DNA of 64,000 nucleotides from Terriglobia bacterium (GCA_028716525.1 JAQUPQ010000003.1:1-64000), one strand, 5' to 3'; counted from the stretch's first letter, positions 7,977-17,956 are shown. Numbers and translations: made by a program. Notes: generated by a model not told the origin, from the sequence alone.

Positions 7977-9287
7977 TCACTTCTTCTTAATGAGTTTCAG
8001 GATGGAGGAACCTTCTTTCACGATGGTCTGATTCCGTTCCGGCCCCGTGGAAACCATGGCAATCTCGGCCTCAGTCATTTCCGACAACACTTTCAGATAG
8101 TCCTGTGCAGCTTGCGGCATGGATTCCAACGCGGTGATGCCGACAGTTGACTTCTGCCAGCCGGGAAAATTCTTGTAAACGGGCTGAGCCTCCGCCAACA
8201 CATAGGTTTCCGCGGGCATTTCTTTCAAGTCGGAGTTCTTGTATCGATACCCGACGCACACCGGAATCTCTTTAAACACGTCCAGCACATCAATCTTGGT
8301 AATCGCCAGGGCATCGGCGCCCAGAATGGCGCGCGCATAGCGGACCGCCGGAACGTCAAACCACCCGCAACGGCGTGGCCGCCCGGTAGAGGCGCCATAT
8401 TCGTAACCGCGCCGGCGCAATTCTTCTCCGGCTGCATCTTTTACTTCGGTGGGAAAAGGGCCGCCGCCCACCCGGGTAGCGTAGGCCTTGGCAACGCCGA
8501 TGACGCCGTGAAGTCGCGTGGGCGCCACGCCGGTTCCGGTCAAGGCGCCGCCCGAACCGGCGCTGGAGGAGGTCACAAAAGGATACGTGCCGTGATCCAA
8601 ATCGAGGTGGATGGCTTGGGCGCCTTCAAACAACAGGCGCTTCCCGGCTTTCATGGCTTGGTCCAACCACATGGCGGTATCGGCCACATAGGGTTGCAAC
8701 TTGTCGGCCACGGCCTGCAAGGAATCGTAGATTGAAGCGGCGTCCAAAGGCTCGGCATGGTAGAGCGCCGCCAGAAGCGTGTTTTTCGTTTTTACATTAG
8801 CAAAAACTTTCTCATGCAGAACCTCGGGGTAAAAGAGATCGCATACCCGGATGCCGACACGCGCCGCTTTATCCTCGTAACAAGGGCCGATGCCGCGAAA
8901 GGTGGTCCCAATCTTCCGGTCGCCCAGAGCTTCTTCCGCAGCTTTTTCGACCGCGCGGTGGTAGGGGAGGATTAAATGAGCCCGATTGGAGATCAGCAAT
9001 CGTCCGTTAAACGAGATGCCGAGGGATTCCAGTTGCGCCATTTCGTTGAGGAGGTATTCCGGATCGATCACCACACCGTTTCCGATGACGCAGAATTTTC
9101 CGGGGTGCAGGATACCGCTGGGGATGAGATGCATGACGAACTGCCGCTCACCGATCTTGACGGTATGACCGGCATTGTGTCCGCCCTGGTAGCGCGCCAC
9201 GACGTCGAAGTGTTCACACAGCAGGTCGACAATCTTCCCTTTGCCCTCGTCACCCCACTGCGTTCCAACAATCGCCAAATTTGCCAT
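7977..9287 (-). CDS. purA: Adenylosuccinate synthetase
   Basis: 436 residues from the ATG at 9287 (MANLAIVGTQWGDEGKGK). The P-loop GDEGKGK, the GGHNAGHT segment and STGRPRRCGWFD are diagnostic. Makes adenylosuccinate from IMP, aspartate and GTP in the cytoplasm. The frame is open further upstream but the family starts here. Separated from moeA by about 95 nt on the same strand. Confidence 0.97.
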   Translation of the reverse strand: MANLAIVGTQWGDEGKGKIVDLLCEHFDVVARYQGGHNAGHTVKIGERQFVMHLIPSGILHPGKFCVIGNGVVIDPEYLLNEMAQLESLGISFNGRLLISNRAHLILPYHRAVEKAAEEALGDRKIGTTFRGIGPCYEDKAARVGIRVCDLFYPEVLHEKVFANVKTKNTLLAALYHAEPLDAASIYDSLQAVADKLQPYVADTAMWLDQAMKAGKRLLFEGAQAIHLDLDHGTYPFVTSSSAGSGGALTGTGVAPTRLHGVIGVAKAYATRVGGGPFPTEVKDAAGEELRRRGYEYGASTGRPRRCGWFDVPAVRYARAILGADALAITKIDVLDVFKEIPVCVGYRYKNSDLKEMPAETYVLAEAQPVYKNFPGWQKSTVGITALESMPQAAQDYLKVLSEMTEAEIAMVSTGPERNQTIVKEGSSILKLIKKK

Positions 9288-9615
9288 TGCGATGGGCCTC
9301 GATTTCTTTGGAAGGCGCGCCCAACCGCCCACCACGTCCGAATAGAACGCTTTCAAGGTGGGTCGTGAGGGTGCGTCAATCAGACCGCAAAAACCCGGCC
9401 GAAGACCAGATCACACACGGCTTCCTAAAAAGGATCTGCACCGTGTTGATTCGGGAATAGACCCGGGAATTCCAAAGAGGAGCGGTAGAAAAAACCTCGA
9501 TCCGCCTGAGAGCTTTCGGGATGGCGCCTCACCTGACCTTCCCCAAGAAACCCGCCATGATTACAGCGCCGGCGGAAGAGTCATCGGCAAGGCCCATTCC
9601 CCGCCGGCATAAGAT
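9288..9615. other. Non-coding interval between trxA and purA
   Basis: 328 nt. An 84-codon open frame on the plus strand (9358-9612) has no ribosome-binding site and a proline/arginine-rich sequence with no family resemblance, so I do not call it. No tRNA, repeat or known riboswitch is evident. It probably holds the purA promoter. Confidence 0.4.
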
Positions 9616-9948
9616 CTACAGATTCCGGTCAATCATCTGAGCGATGTTGTCCCGGCCGGCATTGCCCACAATCTGGTCTTTAGGCTCACCGTTCTTGAAC
9701 AGAATCAAAGTCGGTATGCCGCGCACATTGTAGCGGAACGACACATTCTGGTTTTCGTCGACATTGACTTTGCCGACCTTGATCTTTCCCTGATATTGAT
9801 TCGCGATGGCCTCGACCGTCGGGGCGAGCATGCGACAGGGGGCGCACCATTCCGCCCAAAAATCTACTAACACCGGAATCGGCGACTTCAAGACATCGTT
9901 TTCAAAACCGGATTCGGTGAAATGTGAAATATTAGAATTGTCCGACAT
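9616..9948 (-). CDS. trxA: Thioredoxin
   Basis: 110 residues, standard length, with the redox motif WCAPC in VDFWAEWCAPCRML and the cis-proline segment RGIPTLILFKNG. General cytoplasmic dithiol reductant. The start at 9948 is supported by GGAGGA 4 nt upstream. Between glgA and purA on the minus strand. Confidence 0.96.
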   Translation of the reverse strand: MSDNSNISHFTESGFENDVLKSPIPVLVDFWAEWCAPCRMLAPTVEAIANQYQGKIKVGKVNVDENQNVSFRYNVRGIPTLILFKNGEPKDQIVGNAGRDNIAQMIDRNL

Positions 9949-10040
9949 GCAATCCTCCAAAGAATTATGGCAGAAATTGACCGTTCATATTTCAACCGAC
10001 CCTCAGGTTCAAAACTCCATGGAGGCATCGGGGCGCGGCT

Positions 10041-11540
10041 CTAATCGGCGTGCCGCGAAAGCAATGTTTCGTACAATTGCAGATATCGTTCGGCCGACGC
10101 CGTCCAGGAAAAGTCTCGAGCCATTCCATTCCGCATCAGCCGGTTCCACGTCTCGCGTTGTCCGAACGCGTCCAACGCCTCCCGGACGCTCCGAAGAAGC
10201 GCCGAGGACGTGTAATCGTCGAATTTAAATCCGGTTCCTTCCCCGGTGGTGGAACTGAAGGGTTCCACGGTATCGTCCAATCCACCGGTCGCCCGGACCA
10301 CAGGAACCGTGCCGTATTTTAGGCTATAAATCTGGTTCAGTCCACACGGCTCGTAGCGCGACGGCATGAGAAAGATGTCGGCACCGGCCTCGATCTTGTG
10401 CGCCAGTTTGTTGTCGAAAGCCAGACGCAAACCGAAGCGCTGGGGCTGCAAATCAGAGATGCGTTGCAGTAGTTGTTGGTATTTCGTGTCACCCGATCCC
10501 AGAACCACGAAGGAGGCGTTGGTAGCCAGCAACTCTTGAATACCCTGAGCCACCAGGTCAAATCCCTTCTGATCGGCCAGCCGGGAGATCATTCCGATGA
10601 GGGGCCTATCGAGGTCCTCGGGCATATGAAATTCACGCAGCAGATCGCGCTTGCAGTCACGTTTACCCTCCAGATTCTTGGGATCGTACTTTTGCGCAAT
10701 GAAGGGATCGATGGCCGGCGACCATTCGGAATAATCGATGCCGTTTAATATTCCGTGGACATCGGCGGCACGCTCCCGGACAACACCGTCGAGTCCCTGG
10801 CCATACTCGGGTGTTTGAATTTCCTGGCTGTATTTTTTGCTGACGGTCGTGATGGCGTCTGCGTAAACGATTCCCCCTTTGAGATAATTCACCTGGCCGT
10901 AGAACTCCATACCGGCGGAATGGAAGGTGTGCACGGGGAGTCCGGCGGCGGGCAGGGCGTAGGAATCAAACAGACCCTGGTAGCCCATATTGTGAATCGT
11001 AAATACCGCGCAGGTTTTTCCGAAGAACCAGTCGCCGTTGTATTCGGTCTTCAGGAGGGCGGGAACCAAAGCCGCTTGCCAGTCGTGAGCATGGAAAATG
11101 TCGGGGGCCTCGTCGGAACGTTTCGAAAACTCAATGGCGGCGCGGGAGAGCATGGCGAAACGTTGGGCATTGTCTTTGTAATCGCCCGCCTTGTCTCCAT
11201 AGAGTTCCTCACGCTCGAAGTACTCCGGACAATCGATAAAATAAAGGGAGAGCCCAGTCACCGGCTGCTGATTGGCTTGCCAGACGGAACAAAATTTCAG
11301 ATTTTCTCCCATCGAAATAGAAAGGCTCGGGGCAACCAGATGCAGCCCCTCCCTGGAGATGCGGCCGTACCGTGGAAGCACCACATCCACCGTGTGTCCC
11401 AAACCCGCAATGAATTTCGGCAAAGCCCCGATGACATCTGCTAATCCGCCGGTCTTGGCGTAGGGGACGCATTCCGAAGCCACAAAAATAATTTTTCTTT
11501 TCGAGGGGGCGGACTGCTTCAAATTGTTTCGATTGGCCAT
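10041..11540 (-). CDS. glgA: Glycogen synthase (ADP-glucose type)
   Basis: 499 residues. GT5 family: N-terminal domain with YAKTGGLADVIGALPK and FHAHDWQAALVP, C-terminal Rossmann domain with GMISRLADQKGFDL and MPSRYEPCGLNQIYSLKYG, containing the catalytic Glu. Extends alpha-1,4-glucan from ADP-glucose. Start chosen at ATG 11540 (MANRNNLK); a TTG 14 codons earlier is possible. No other glycogen gene is adjacent. Confidence 0.94.
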   Translation of the reverse strand: MANRNNLKQSAPSKRKIIFVASECVPYAKTGGLADVIGALPKFIAGLGHTVDVVLPRYGRISREGLHLVAPSLSISMGENLKFCSVWQANQQPVTGLSLYFIDCPEYFEREELYGDKAGDYKDNAQRFAMLSRAAIEFSKRSDEAPDIFHAHDWQAALVPALLKTEYNGDWFFGKTCAVFTIHNMGYQGLFDSYALPAAGLPVHTFHSAGMEFYGQVNYLKGGIVYADAITTVSKKYSQEIQTPEYGQGLDGVVRERAADVHGILNGIDYSEWSPAIDPFIAQKYDPKNLEGKRDCKRDLLREFHMPEDLDRPLIGMISRLADQKGFDLVAQGIQELLATNASFVVLGSGDTKYQQLLQRISDLQPQRFGLRLAFDNKLAHKIEAGADIFLMPSRYEPCGLNQIYSLKYGTVPVVRATGGLDDTVEPFSSTTGEGTGFKFDDYTSSALLRSVREALDAFGQRETWNRLMRNGMARDFSWTASAERYLQLYETLLSRHAD

Positions 11541-11632
11541 TCCGTTCGACCGTGTGCGCTCCAGAAAGACATCTAAAATCAAGCCGCAGTAAGTTACAGA
11601 AGTGAAGCTCGGGTGTCAAGCCGCGCGCGTAT

Positions 11633-11692
11633 GGGGACAGGCACCTCTCCCTCGCTCAAGCGCGAATCCTGACCACAATGGTGCCTGTCCCC
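11633..11692. repeat. GGGGACAGGCACC palindromic element, copy 1
   Basis: Arms GGGGACAGGCACC (11633-11645) and GGTGCCTGTCCCC (11680-11692) are perfect complements around a 34-nt loop. Lies between the divergent starts of glgA and rsmA. The same arms and loop length recur at 24681-24754. Resembles REP-type elements that are moved by RAYT (Y1) transposases in other bacteria; no such transposase is in the window. Confidence 0.85.
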
Positions 11693-11729
11693 CTTCTTTC
11701 AAAAAGTCGCTGTGCTATCATTTCTTGCG

Positions 11730-12578
11730 ATGAAGAGGACCTTGCGTCAACACACCCGCCAACGGCTGGGCCAGCATTTTTTGATCGACTCGGGAATTCG
11801 GAACCGGATTCTCGAGAGCCTTCGACTGACTTCCACGGATGCCGTCGTTGAGATCGGCGCCGGCCGGGGCTTTTTGACGGAAGCGTTGGCCCATCAGGCA
11901 AAGAAGGTTTGGGCGGTCGAAATCGATCCTCAGTTGGCCCTGGGGTTGAAGGCCCAATTCATTTCAACTCCCCACGTCGAAATCATGGTAGAAGATATTC
12001 TTCAATTTGATTTCCGCGCGCTGGCCCGTCCGCTGGGTGGAGAGAAGAAATTACGCGTGGTCGGCAACGTTCCTTATTTCATCAGCTCACCGATCATTTT
12101 CAGGCTCTTGGACTGTGGCGATTGCATTCAGGATGCCACCCTGATGCTTCAAAAGGAGATGGCCGATCGCATCACGGCGTCTCCGACTTCACGGGATTAC
12201 GGGTACGCCTCCGTGGCCACGCAACTCTGTTCCCGCGCCACGCATCTCTTTGCAGTTCCTCCCAAGTCATTTTTCCCGCCGCCTCAAGTTCAATCGGCGG
12301 TCATTCAATTGACCATGGCCAGCCGCTCCCAAGAGCTGGCCATCTCCGACACAAAATCCTTCTTGAAATTTGCGCAACAAATTTTCACGGAAAAACGCAA
12401 GACCCTCCTCAACAATCTGAAGCGGTTTCTGCCGGGAAATCGGCCTGAGACTTCCCGGCAACTGATGGAAGTCTTCGATCAGTGCCAACTCGATTCTAAG
12501 ATCCGAGCGGAGAATCTTTCCTTGGAAGCGACGGCTCGCCTGTATGCCGTCTTGCGGCAGCGCGGAATGTTGTGTTAA
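11730..12578 (+). CDS. rsmA: 16S rRNA dimethyladenosine transferase
   Basis: 282 residues. RQRLGQHFLID at the N terminus, SAM-binding EIGAGRGFLTEALA, and catalytic NVPYFISSPI (the family's usual N-[LI]-P-Y) are seen, with a helical C-terminal domain. Dimethylates two adjacent adenines near the 3' end of 16S rRNA (also called KsgA). Start at ATG 11730; the six codons before it do not belong to the family. First of a plus-strand run with RNase J, uppP and ftsK. Confidence 0.95.
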   Translation: MKRTLRQHTRQRLGQHFLIDSGIRNRILESLRLTSTDAVVEIGAGRGFLTEALAHQAKKVWAVEIDPQLALGLKAQFISTPHVEIMVEDILQFDFRALARPLGGEKKLRVVGNVPYFISSPIIFRLLDCGDCIQDATLMLQKEMADRITASPTSRDYGYASVATQLCSRATHLFAVPPKSFFPPPQVQSAVIQLTMASRSQELAISDTKSFLKFAQQIFTEKRKTLLNNLKRFLPGNRPETSRQLMEVFDQCQLDSKIRAENLSLEATARLYAVLRQRGMLC

Positions 12579-12702
12579 TTTAACCGCGAGGCAAAGCATT
12601 CATGAGGCTTCGGAAGGGGCCGGAGAAATCGCGTCGGGTAGGGACTCCGGCGCTTGGCCATTCACCTCACATTCAACGAATCCATCGACTTAGGAACCAA
12701 CG

Positions 12703-14370
12703 TTGTCCAATCACAAGGTAGAAATCATTCCCCTGGGAGGCCTGGGCGAATTCGGAATGAACATGATGTTCATTCGCTCCGGATCCACGGCCGTGGTGGT
12801 CGACGCCGGGATCATGTTTCCCGATGACGAACTGCCCGGGGTGGACGTGGTGGTTCCCGACATCACTTATCTGCGCGAGCATCGCAGCGAAATCCAGGCC
12901 ATTCTCCTTACCCACGGTCACGAAGACCATATCGGCGCCCTGCCATTCGTGCTTCCGGAAATCAATGTTCCGGTCTATGGCACAGCATTCACATTGGCGT
13001 TGGCGGAAGATCGGCTGCGCGAACACGGCTTGCTGGAATCCGTGAAGCTGATCGAAATACATCCCTGTGATCGCATCACGCTGGGTGAAATGGAAGTCGA
13101 GTTCATCCAGGTGACCCACTCCATCGTGGATGCCGTGGCTCTGGCCATTACCACTCCGGCCGGTGTTCTGATCCACACCGGGGATTTCAAGATCGACCCG
13201 ACGCCCATCGACCATAAGAATTTCGACGCGGGGCGATTTGAGGAGTATGGACGCCGCGGCGTGCTGGCGTTGATGTCCGATTCGACCAATGTGGAGCGCA
13301 AAGGGAATACGCCCTCGGAACGCGCCGTCAATGCCCGCTTCGACGAAATCTTCAGTGCGGCGACGGGCGCCATCATCATCTCCTGCTTCGCCACTTCCAT
13401 TCATCGCATTCAAATTGTTCTCGACACGGCCCAGAAGTTCGGGCGCCGAGTCGCGTTGTTGGGCCGCGGCATGGTGCAGGTTTACCAGCTGGCCATGGAG
13501 ATGGGTTTGTTGCATCACGCCGAAGGGCTGTGCATCCGACCGGGTAACGATCGGCCGGTGCACCGCGATCGAGTCGTGTATCTGTCCACCGGCAGCCAGG
13601 GAGAACCCATGGCCGCGCTGGCGCGTATTGCCGTCGATGAAAACAAACATTACAAAGTTCAACGGGGAGACGTGGTCATCATTTCCGCCCGCATGATTCC
13701 CGGCAACGAAAAATCCGTTCTGCGAATGGTCAACCATCTTTACAAACGCGGCGCTGAAGTTTTCTACGACGACGGCTCCCAGCCGCCCATTCATGTTTCC
13801 GGGCATGCCAGCGCCGACGAATTGAAGTGGATGATCCAAACCGTGCGCCCCAAATATTTCATTCCGCTGCACGGAGAATATCGCCAGCTGATGCGCCACG
13901 CCCAACTGGCCGAGGAAACCGGCGCCGTAAGCGGCCAAATCATTGTCATGGAATCGGGCTGCCACCTGGTGCTGGATCAGGAGGCCGCCCGCCTCCTCGA
14001 CACCGTTCCCGTGGGCCGCATCTGCATTGACGAGGGCTCGCTCGAAGAGGTCGACGAAGTGGTGGTGCGCGAACGGCGCCACATTTCCGAAGACGGCATC
14101 GTATTGCCCATCATCGCCATCAATAAACACACCGGAGCCATCGAGCGCAGTCCGGAAATCGTGAGCCGCGGGTTTGTCACCATGGATCAGAACGAGGACT
14201 TGATCAGCAACGCCAGTGAGGTTGTGCGGAAAACCCTGGAAGACGCCAGCATCGAGGAGAAAACCGATCAAACCCTGATTCGCAACAAGATCACCCGCGA
14301 CTTGAAGAAGTTCTTTTTCAAACAAACACAGAAACGCCCCTTGGTTCTTCCGGTCATTTTGGAAATCTGA
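12703..14370 (+). CDS. rnj: Ribonuclease J
   Basis: 555 residues, beginning with TTG at 12703 and AGGA about 8 nt upstream. Metallo-beta-lactamase core with HGHEDH (H71, H73, D75, H76), VTHSIVDAVAL and HTGDFKIDPTP; beta-CASP part with SDSTNVERKG, STGSQGEPMAAL and HVSGHASADEL; then PLHGEYRQL and a C-terminal domain. The family has 5'-3' exo- and endonuclease activity on RNA and takes part in mRNA decay and rRNA maturation. A 582-codon open frame on the opposite strand is a shadow of this gene. Confidence 0.94.
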   Translation: MSNHKVEIIPLGGLGEFGMNMMFIRSGSTAVVVDAGIMFPDDELPGVDVVVPDITYLREHRSEIQAILLTHGHEDHIGALPFVLPEINVPVYGTAFTLALAEDRLREHGLLESVKLIEIHPCDRITLGEMEVEFIQVTHSIVDAVALAITTPAGVLIHTGDFKIDPTPIDHKNFDAGRFEEYGRRGVLALMSDSTNVERKGNTPSERAVNARFDEIFSAATGAIIISCFATSIHRIQIVLDTAQKFGRRVALLGRGMVQVYQLAMEMGLLHHAEGLCIRPGNDRPVHRDRVVYLSTGSQGEPMAALARIAVDENKHYKVQRGDVVIISARMIPGNEKSVLRMVNHLYKRGAEVFYDDGSQPPIHVSGHASADELKWMIQTVRPKYFIPLHGEYRQLMRHAQLAEETGAVSGQIIVMESGCHLVLDQEAARLLDTVPVGRICIDEGSLEEVDEVVVRERRHISEDGIVLPIIAINKHTGAIERSPEIVSRGFVTMDQNEDLISNASEVVRKTLEDASIEEKTDQTLIRNKITRDLKKFFFKQTQKRPLVLPVILEI

Positions 14371-14435
14371 GCGCGGGATCTTTGGGTCTGGAGTCCACGC
14401 CCGGGAACGGATTTTCACCATTTTGAGGAGGACGC

Positions 14436-15251
14436 GTGCCGCTGATTCAAGTCATTGTTTACGCCGTCATTCAGGGCCTGACGGAATTCTTGCCCGTCAG
14501 CTCGACCGCGCATTTGGTGTTGCTGCCCTGGTTGATGCACTGGGAAGATCCCGGTTTGACTTTTGACGTGGCCCTTCACCTCGGTACGCTCCTGGCCCTG
14601 GTGGCTTATTACTGGAAAGACTGGATTGATCTTTTGGGCGGCGCTGCGGGAATGCAGCCGGGACTTTCGCGCCAACATTACAGCCAACAGCGCTGGCTTC
14701 TCGGTTGGATGGTGGTGGCCACAATCCCTGCGGGAGTGGCGGGCTACCTGTTCGAGCACCGGGTGGAAACTCAGGCCCGACAGCCGATGGTGATTGCCGC
14801 GTCGCTGATCGGAGTGGCCGGCCTCATGATCTGGGCCGAACGGCGCGCCCATCAAGATAAACGCATCAGCCAAATCAGTTTTCTCGACACGCTCTGGATC
14901 GGTGTTTTACAGGCCTTGGCGCTGATTCCGGGTGTTTCCCGGTCCGGCATTACCATCACAGCGGGCTTGTTCCGCGGCTTGAATCGCGAAGCCTCGGCGC
15001 GTTTTTCTTTTTTGCTGGCCACGCCCATCATCGCCGGCGCGGCCCTCAAGAAAGCCCTGGAGATCCACCACACCGGCTTGAGCCCGGAAATGCGCGCCCC
15101 TTTCATTTGCGGTATCATCTTATCGGCCGTCGTGGGATGGATTACGCTTCGCATTCTGACGGTTTTTTACGAGAAACATTCGCTGGAAGGCTTTGCGTTT
15201 TATCGCGTGGCATTGGGCATTTTCATTCTTGCGATTGGATTTTTGCGGTAA
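14436..15251 (+). CDS. uppP: Undecaprenyl-diphosphatase
   Basis: 271 residues starting with GTG; a strong GAGGAGGA lies 4 nt upstream. Multi-pass membrane protein. Family motifs are QGLTEFLPVSSTAHL (13-27) and ALIPGVSRSGITITAGL. Recycles the C55 lipid carrier for peptidoglycan and O-polymer synthesis, also giving bacitracin resistance. Between rnj and ftsK on the same strand. Confidence 0.95.
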   Translation: MPLIQVIVYAVIQGLTEFLPVSSTAHLVLLPWLMHWEDPGLTFDVALHLGTLLALVAYYWKDWIDLLGGAAGMQPGLSRQHYSQQRWLLGWMVVATIPAGVAGYLFEHRVETQARQPMVIAASLIGVAGLMIWAERRAHQDKRISQISFLDTLWIGVLQALALIPGVSRSGITITAGLFRGLNREASARFSFLLATPIIAGAALKKALEIHHTGLSPEMRAPFICGIILSAVVGWITLRILTVFYEKHSLEGFAFYRVALGIFILAIGFLR

Positions 15252-15318
15252 GAATAGGGACGCGGGCAGCGGATCGGCCCTCGATTGTGTCACTGCACGA
15301 TAAGCCGCTTGAGGTTTC

Positions 15319-17610
15319 ATGTCGATATTATCGCCGACGCGCAATCACCATCGCTTGAACGAGCTGGTCGGCCTTCTGCTGGGAACCGTGGCTCTTCTGG
15401 CTCTGTTGAGCCTGATGTCTTACCATCCCACGGATCCCTCCTTCAATTGGATCGGCAGCACGGATTTAAAACCTCATCCTCAAAATTACATCGGATATGT
15501 GGGGTCCTACACCGCCGATGTGCTGATTCAAACCCTGGGATTTGCCGCTTTCCTGGGCCCGATCGGGCTGCTGATTTTTGCGTGGCGCTGGTTTTGGTCC
15601 AAGCCCATCGAGACGCCGCTGCTGAAACTCACCGGATTTTTGCTCCTGCTCTTTTCGATTTCGACATTGGCCGCGATTCTTCCCGGTGATTTGTTCTTGC
15701 GATGGAGATTGAAAACCAATTTCGGCGGACTGGTCGGGCAGCTTCTGGCGGAACAGATAGAGACGATTCTGAACCCCGCCGGGCGGCTGATTGTCCTGAC
15801 GTGCGCCTTGCTGGTTGCACTGTATATCACCACCTCCTTCTCCCTGCAGCGCTGGATGAACTGGCTGCACGGGCGATTACTGGGCGTCAAACAGCATTTC
15901 CGCGAATGGCGCGACCGGCGCGAAATTCACCGCAAAGAGAAGATGCGGGAAAAAATGGAGCGCGGTGAGGTTCCGGAAAAACAGCCGGTCATCAACGCCG
16001 TGATGCCGGCGGTTGAAGAAGAGGACCTGGCTGAAGAAGAAGTCGAGGAGCCCCCCGAGAAACCCCGCAAGCTTTTCCGCCGCAAACCCAAAAAATCCCA
16101 ATCCGACAAAGCCTCCACTCCGGCGCCGGAGACTTCCGGTGACAACGGAGACTTTCAGTTGCCGTCATTGGAACTGCTCCGCAAAAGCGAACGGCATTTC
16201 ACCCTGGAAGAAGATGAACTTCGGGAGCGCGCCAAGCAGGTGGTCGAAAAATGCGGGGAGTTTGGCGTTCAGGGCTCCGTGACCGACGTCCACCCCGGAC
16301 CCATCGTCACCACGTTTGAATTCAAGCCCGACGCCGGCATCAAGTACAGCCGCATCACCAATCTCGAAGACGATTTGTGTCTGGCGTTGAAAGCGGAATC
16401 CATTCTGATCGACCGCATTCCCGGTAAATCCACCGTCGGCATCGAAGTCCCCAACACGCAACGGGAAATCATCGCCGTCCGCGAGATTTTAGAATCGCAG
16501 GAATTTCAACAATCCAGCTCTCGCCTGACTTTGGGACTGGGAAAGGACATCACCGGACGCATCATCGTGGAAGACTTGACGACCATGCCGCATCTGCTGA
16601 TCGCCGGCTCGACCGGCTCCGGCAAAAGTGTGGCCATCAACGCCATGCTGATTTCCATTCTCTACAAATCGCGCCCGGACGAAGTGAAACTCATCCTGGT
16701 GGATCCGAAACGGTTGGAGCTGGGTTTGTATCGCGATATTCCGCATCTGTTGACGCCGGTGGTCGATGAGCCGAAAAAAGCATCCAATGCCCTGTTGTGG
16801 GCCACTCGCGAAATGGAAAATCGATATCGCAAGTTGGCTCAACAAGGCGTGCGCAATATCGATCAGTACAACAAAGTGGTGCGCGAGATGACCAGCCCGT
16901 CGCTCGAAGCCAATGGAGAGAACGGGGAAAACGGGCCCTTGCCTTACATCGTTATTGTGATCGACGAGTTGGCCGATCTGATGATGGTCGCCGCCAAAGA
17001 CGTGGAAACTTCCATTACCCGGCTGGCACAAATGGCCCGCGCCGTCGGCATCCACCTGATTCTGGCCACCCAACGTCCTTCCGTGGATGTTATCACCGGC
17101 TTGATCAAATCCAATTTCCCGTGCCGCATTTCGTTCCGCGTGGCTTCCAAGGTGGATTCACGAACCATTCTCGACTGCAATGGCGCGGAGCAGTTGCTGG
17201 GCCGCGGCGACATGTTGTTGCTGCCGCCCGGCTCCATGCGCCTGACGCGTGTCCATGGCGCCTTGGTCACGGAAACTGAAGCCACAGCGGTGGCGGAACA
17301 CCTGCGGGCTCAAGCGGTACCCTCCTATAATGAGCGCGTCCTTGATGATTTAAAGGAGAAAGAACAGCAGGAAGCCGATCTTGGTGAAAAAGATGAGATG
17401 TACGACGAAGCCGTCCGCTTGGTCGTGGAAATGGGAAAAGCGTCTACTTCCACCCTGCAACGCCGCTTGCGGCTGGGCTATAGCCGCGCCGCCCGCCTGA
17501 TTGACATGATGGAACGCGACGGCATCGTCGGCCCCGCCGACGGCAGCAAACCCCGCGAAGTCCTCGTTAAGAAGGATTACTTCCGAGAAATCGATGAATC
17601 GCTGCGATAG
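15319..17610 (+). CDS. ftsK: DNA translocase FtsK/SpoIIIE
   Basis: 763 residues. Four predicted N-terminal membrane segments (about 15-190), a charged Pro/Glu/Lys linker (about 210-270), then a motor domain with Walker A GSTGSGKSVAIN (about 430) and Walker B IVIVIDELADLMM (about 543), and a C-terminal gamma winged helix (about 695-763, STLQRRLRLGYSRAARLIDMME). Pumps chromosomes through the closing septum and activates dimer resolution. GAGG precedes the ATG. Followed by an AATTCCA heptad array pair. Confidence 0.95.
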   Translation: MSILSPTRNHHRLNELVGLLLGTVALLALLSLMSYHPTDPSFNWIGSTDLKPHPQNYIGYVGSYTADVLIQTLGFAAFLGPIGLLIFAWRWFWSKPIETPLLKLTGFLLLLFSISTLAAILPGDLFLRWRLKTNFGGLVGQLLAEQIETILNPAGRLIVLTCALLVALYITTSFSLQRWMNWLHGRLLGVKQHFREWRDRREIHRKEKMREKMERGEVPEKQPVINAVMPAVEEEDLAEEEVEEPPEKPRKLFRRKPKKSQSDKASTPAPETSGDNGDFQLPSLELLRKSERHFTLEEDELRERAKQVVEKCGEFGVQGSVTDVHPGPIVTTFEFKPDAGIKYSRITNLEDDLCLALKAESILIDRIPGKSTVGIEVPNTQREIIAVREILESQEFQQSSSRLTLGLGKDITGRIIVEDLTTMPHLLIAGSTGSGKSVAINAMLISILYKSRPDEVKLILVDPKRLELGLYRDIPHLLTPVVDEPKKASNALLWATREMENRYRKLAQQGVRNIDQYNKVVREMTSPSLEANGENGENGPLPYIVIVIDELADLMMVAAKDVETSITRLAQMARAVGIHLILATQRPSVDVITGLIKSNFPCRISFRVASKVDSRTILDCNGAEQLLGRGDMLLLPPGSMRLTRVHGALVTETEATAVAEHLRAQAVPSYNERVLDDLKEKEQQEADLGEKDEMYDEAVRLVVEMGKASTSTLQRRLRLGYSRAARLIDMMERDGIVGPADGSKPREVLVKKDYFREIDESLR

Positions 17611-17677
17611 TGGCACCGCATCGGCGCTTCCGGTCCGCACTTCAACGACAATATTTCAGTTAAGAATTCGCGCCGAT

Positions 17678-17842
17678 AAATTCCAAATTCCAAGCACCAA
17701 AGTCCAAATAAGTTCCAGAATCCAAGTTCCAATAAGCTGAGCCGAAATTTGAGTAAAACCGCTTGGCAAAAATAGGTCCTGTTTGGATTTTGGAATTTGG
17801 AATTTATTTGGAATTTGGCGTTTGGGATTTGGAATTTATTAA
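17678..17842. repeat. Inverted AATTCCA heptad arrays downstream of ftsK
   Basis: Left half 17678-17733: units AAATTCC, AAATTCC, AAGCACC, AAAGTCC, an 11-nt unit AAATAAGTTCC, then AGAATCC, AAGTTCC. Right half 17781-17842 in the opposite orientation: GGATTTT, GGAATTT, an 11-nt unit GGAATTTATTT, GGAATTT, GGCGTTT, GGGATTT, GGAATTT. The 11-nt departure from the 7-nt period occurs in both halves. Otherwise the 346 nt between ftsK and the next gene hold only a promoter near 17930. Confidence 0.85.
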
Positions 17843-17929
17843 TGTCCCTGTTCAACGCTGAAGTTGAAATGATTAATCCCTGCTTCTGCTAAATTGCACC
17901 TCTTCTCACCGGTCTTCTTTGGTATAATC

Positions 17930-17938
17930 CACGCATTC
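17930..17938 (+). promoter_or_regulatory. Extended -10 promoter of the secreted protein gene at 17957
   Basis: TTTGGTATAAT places a perfect TATAAT at 17933-17938 with TG one base upstream, the extended -10 form that needs no good -35. It is 19 nt before the start codon, so the leader would be very short. Confidence 0.4.
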
Positions 17939-17956
17939 AAAATTTTCGGAGGAATT

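Noticed and set aside
9358-9612. 84-codon plus-strand open frame in an empty interval
   Set aside because: No ribosome-binding site, no homology pattern, and proline/arginine-rich sequence typical of non-coding DNA.
12673-14421. 582-codon open frame on the minus strand
   Set aside because: Lies fully antisense to RNase J, whose motifs are complete; codon bias of the sense gene leaves the opposite frame open, and the translation is His/Asp/Gly-rich with no family resemblance.
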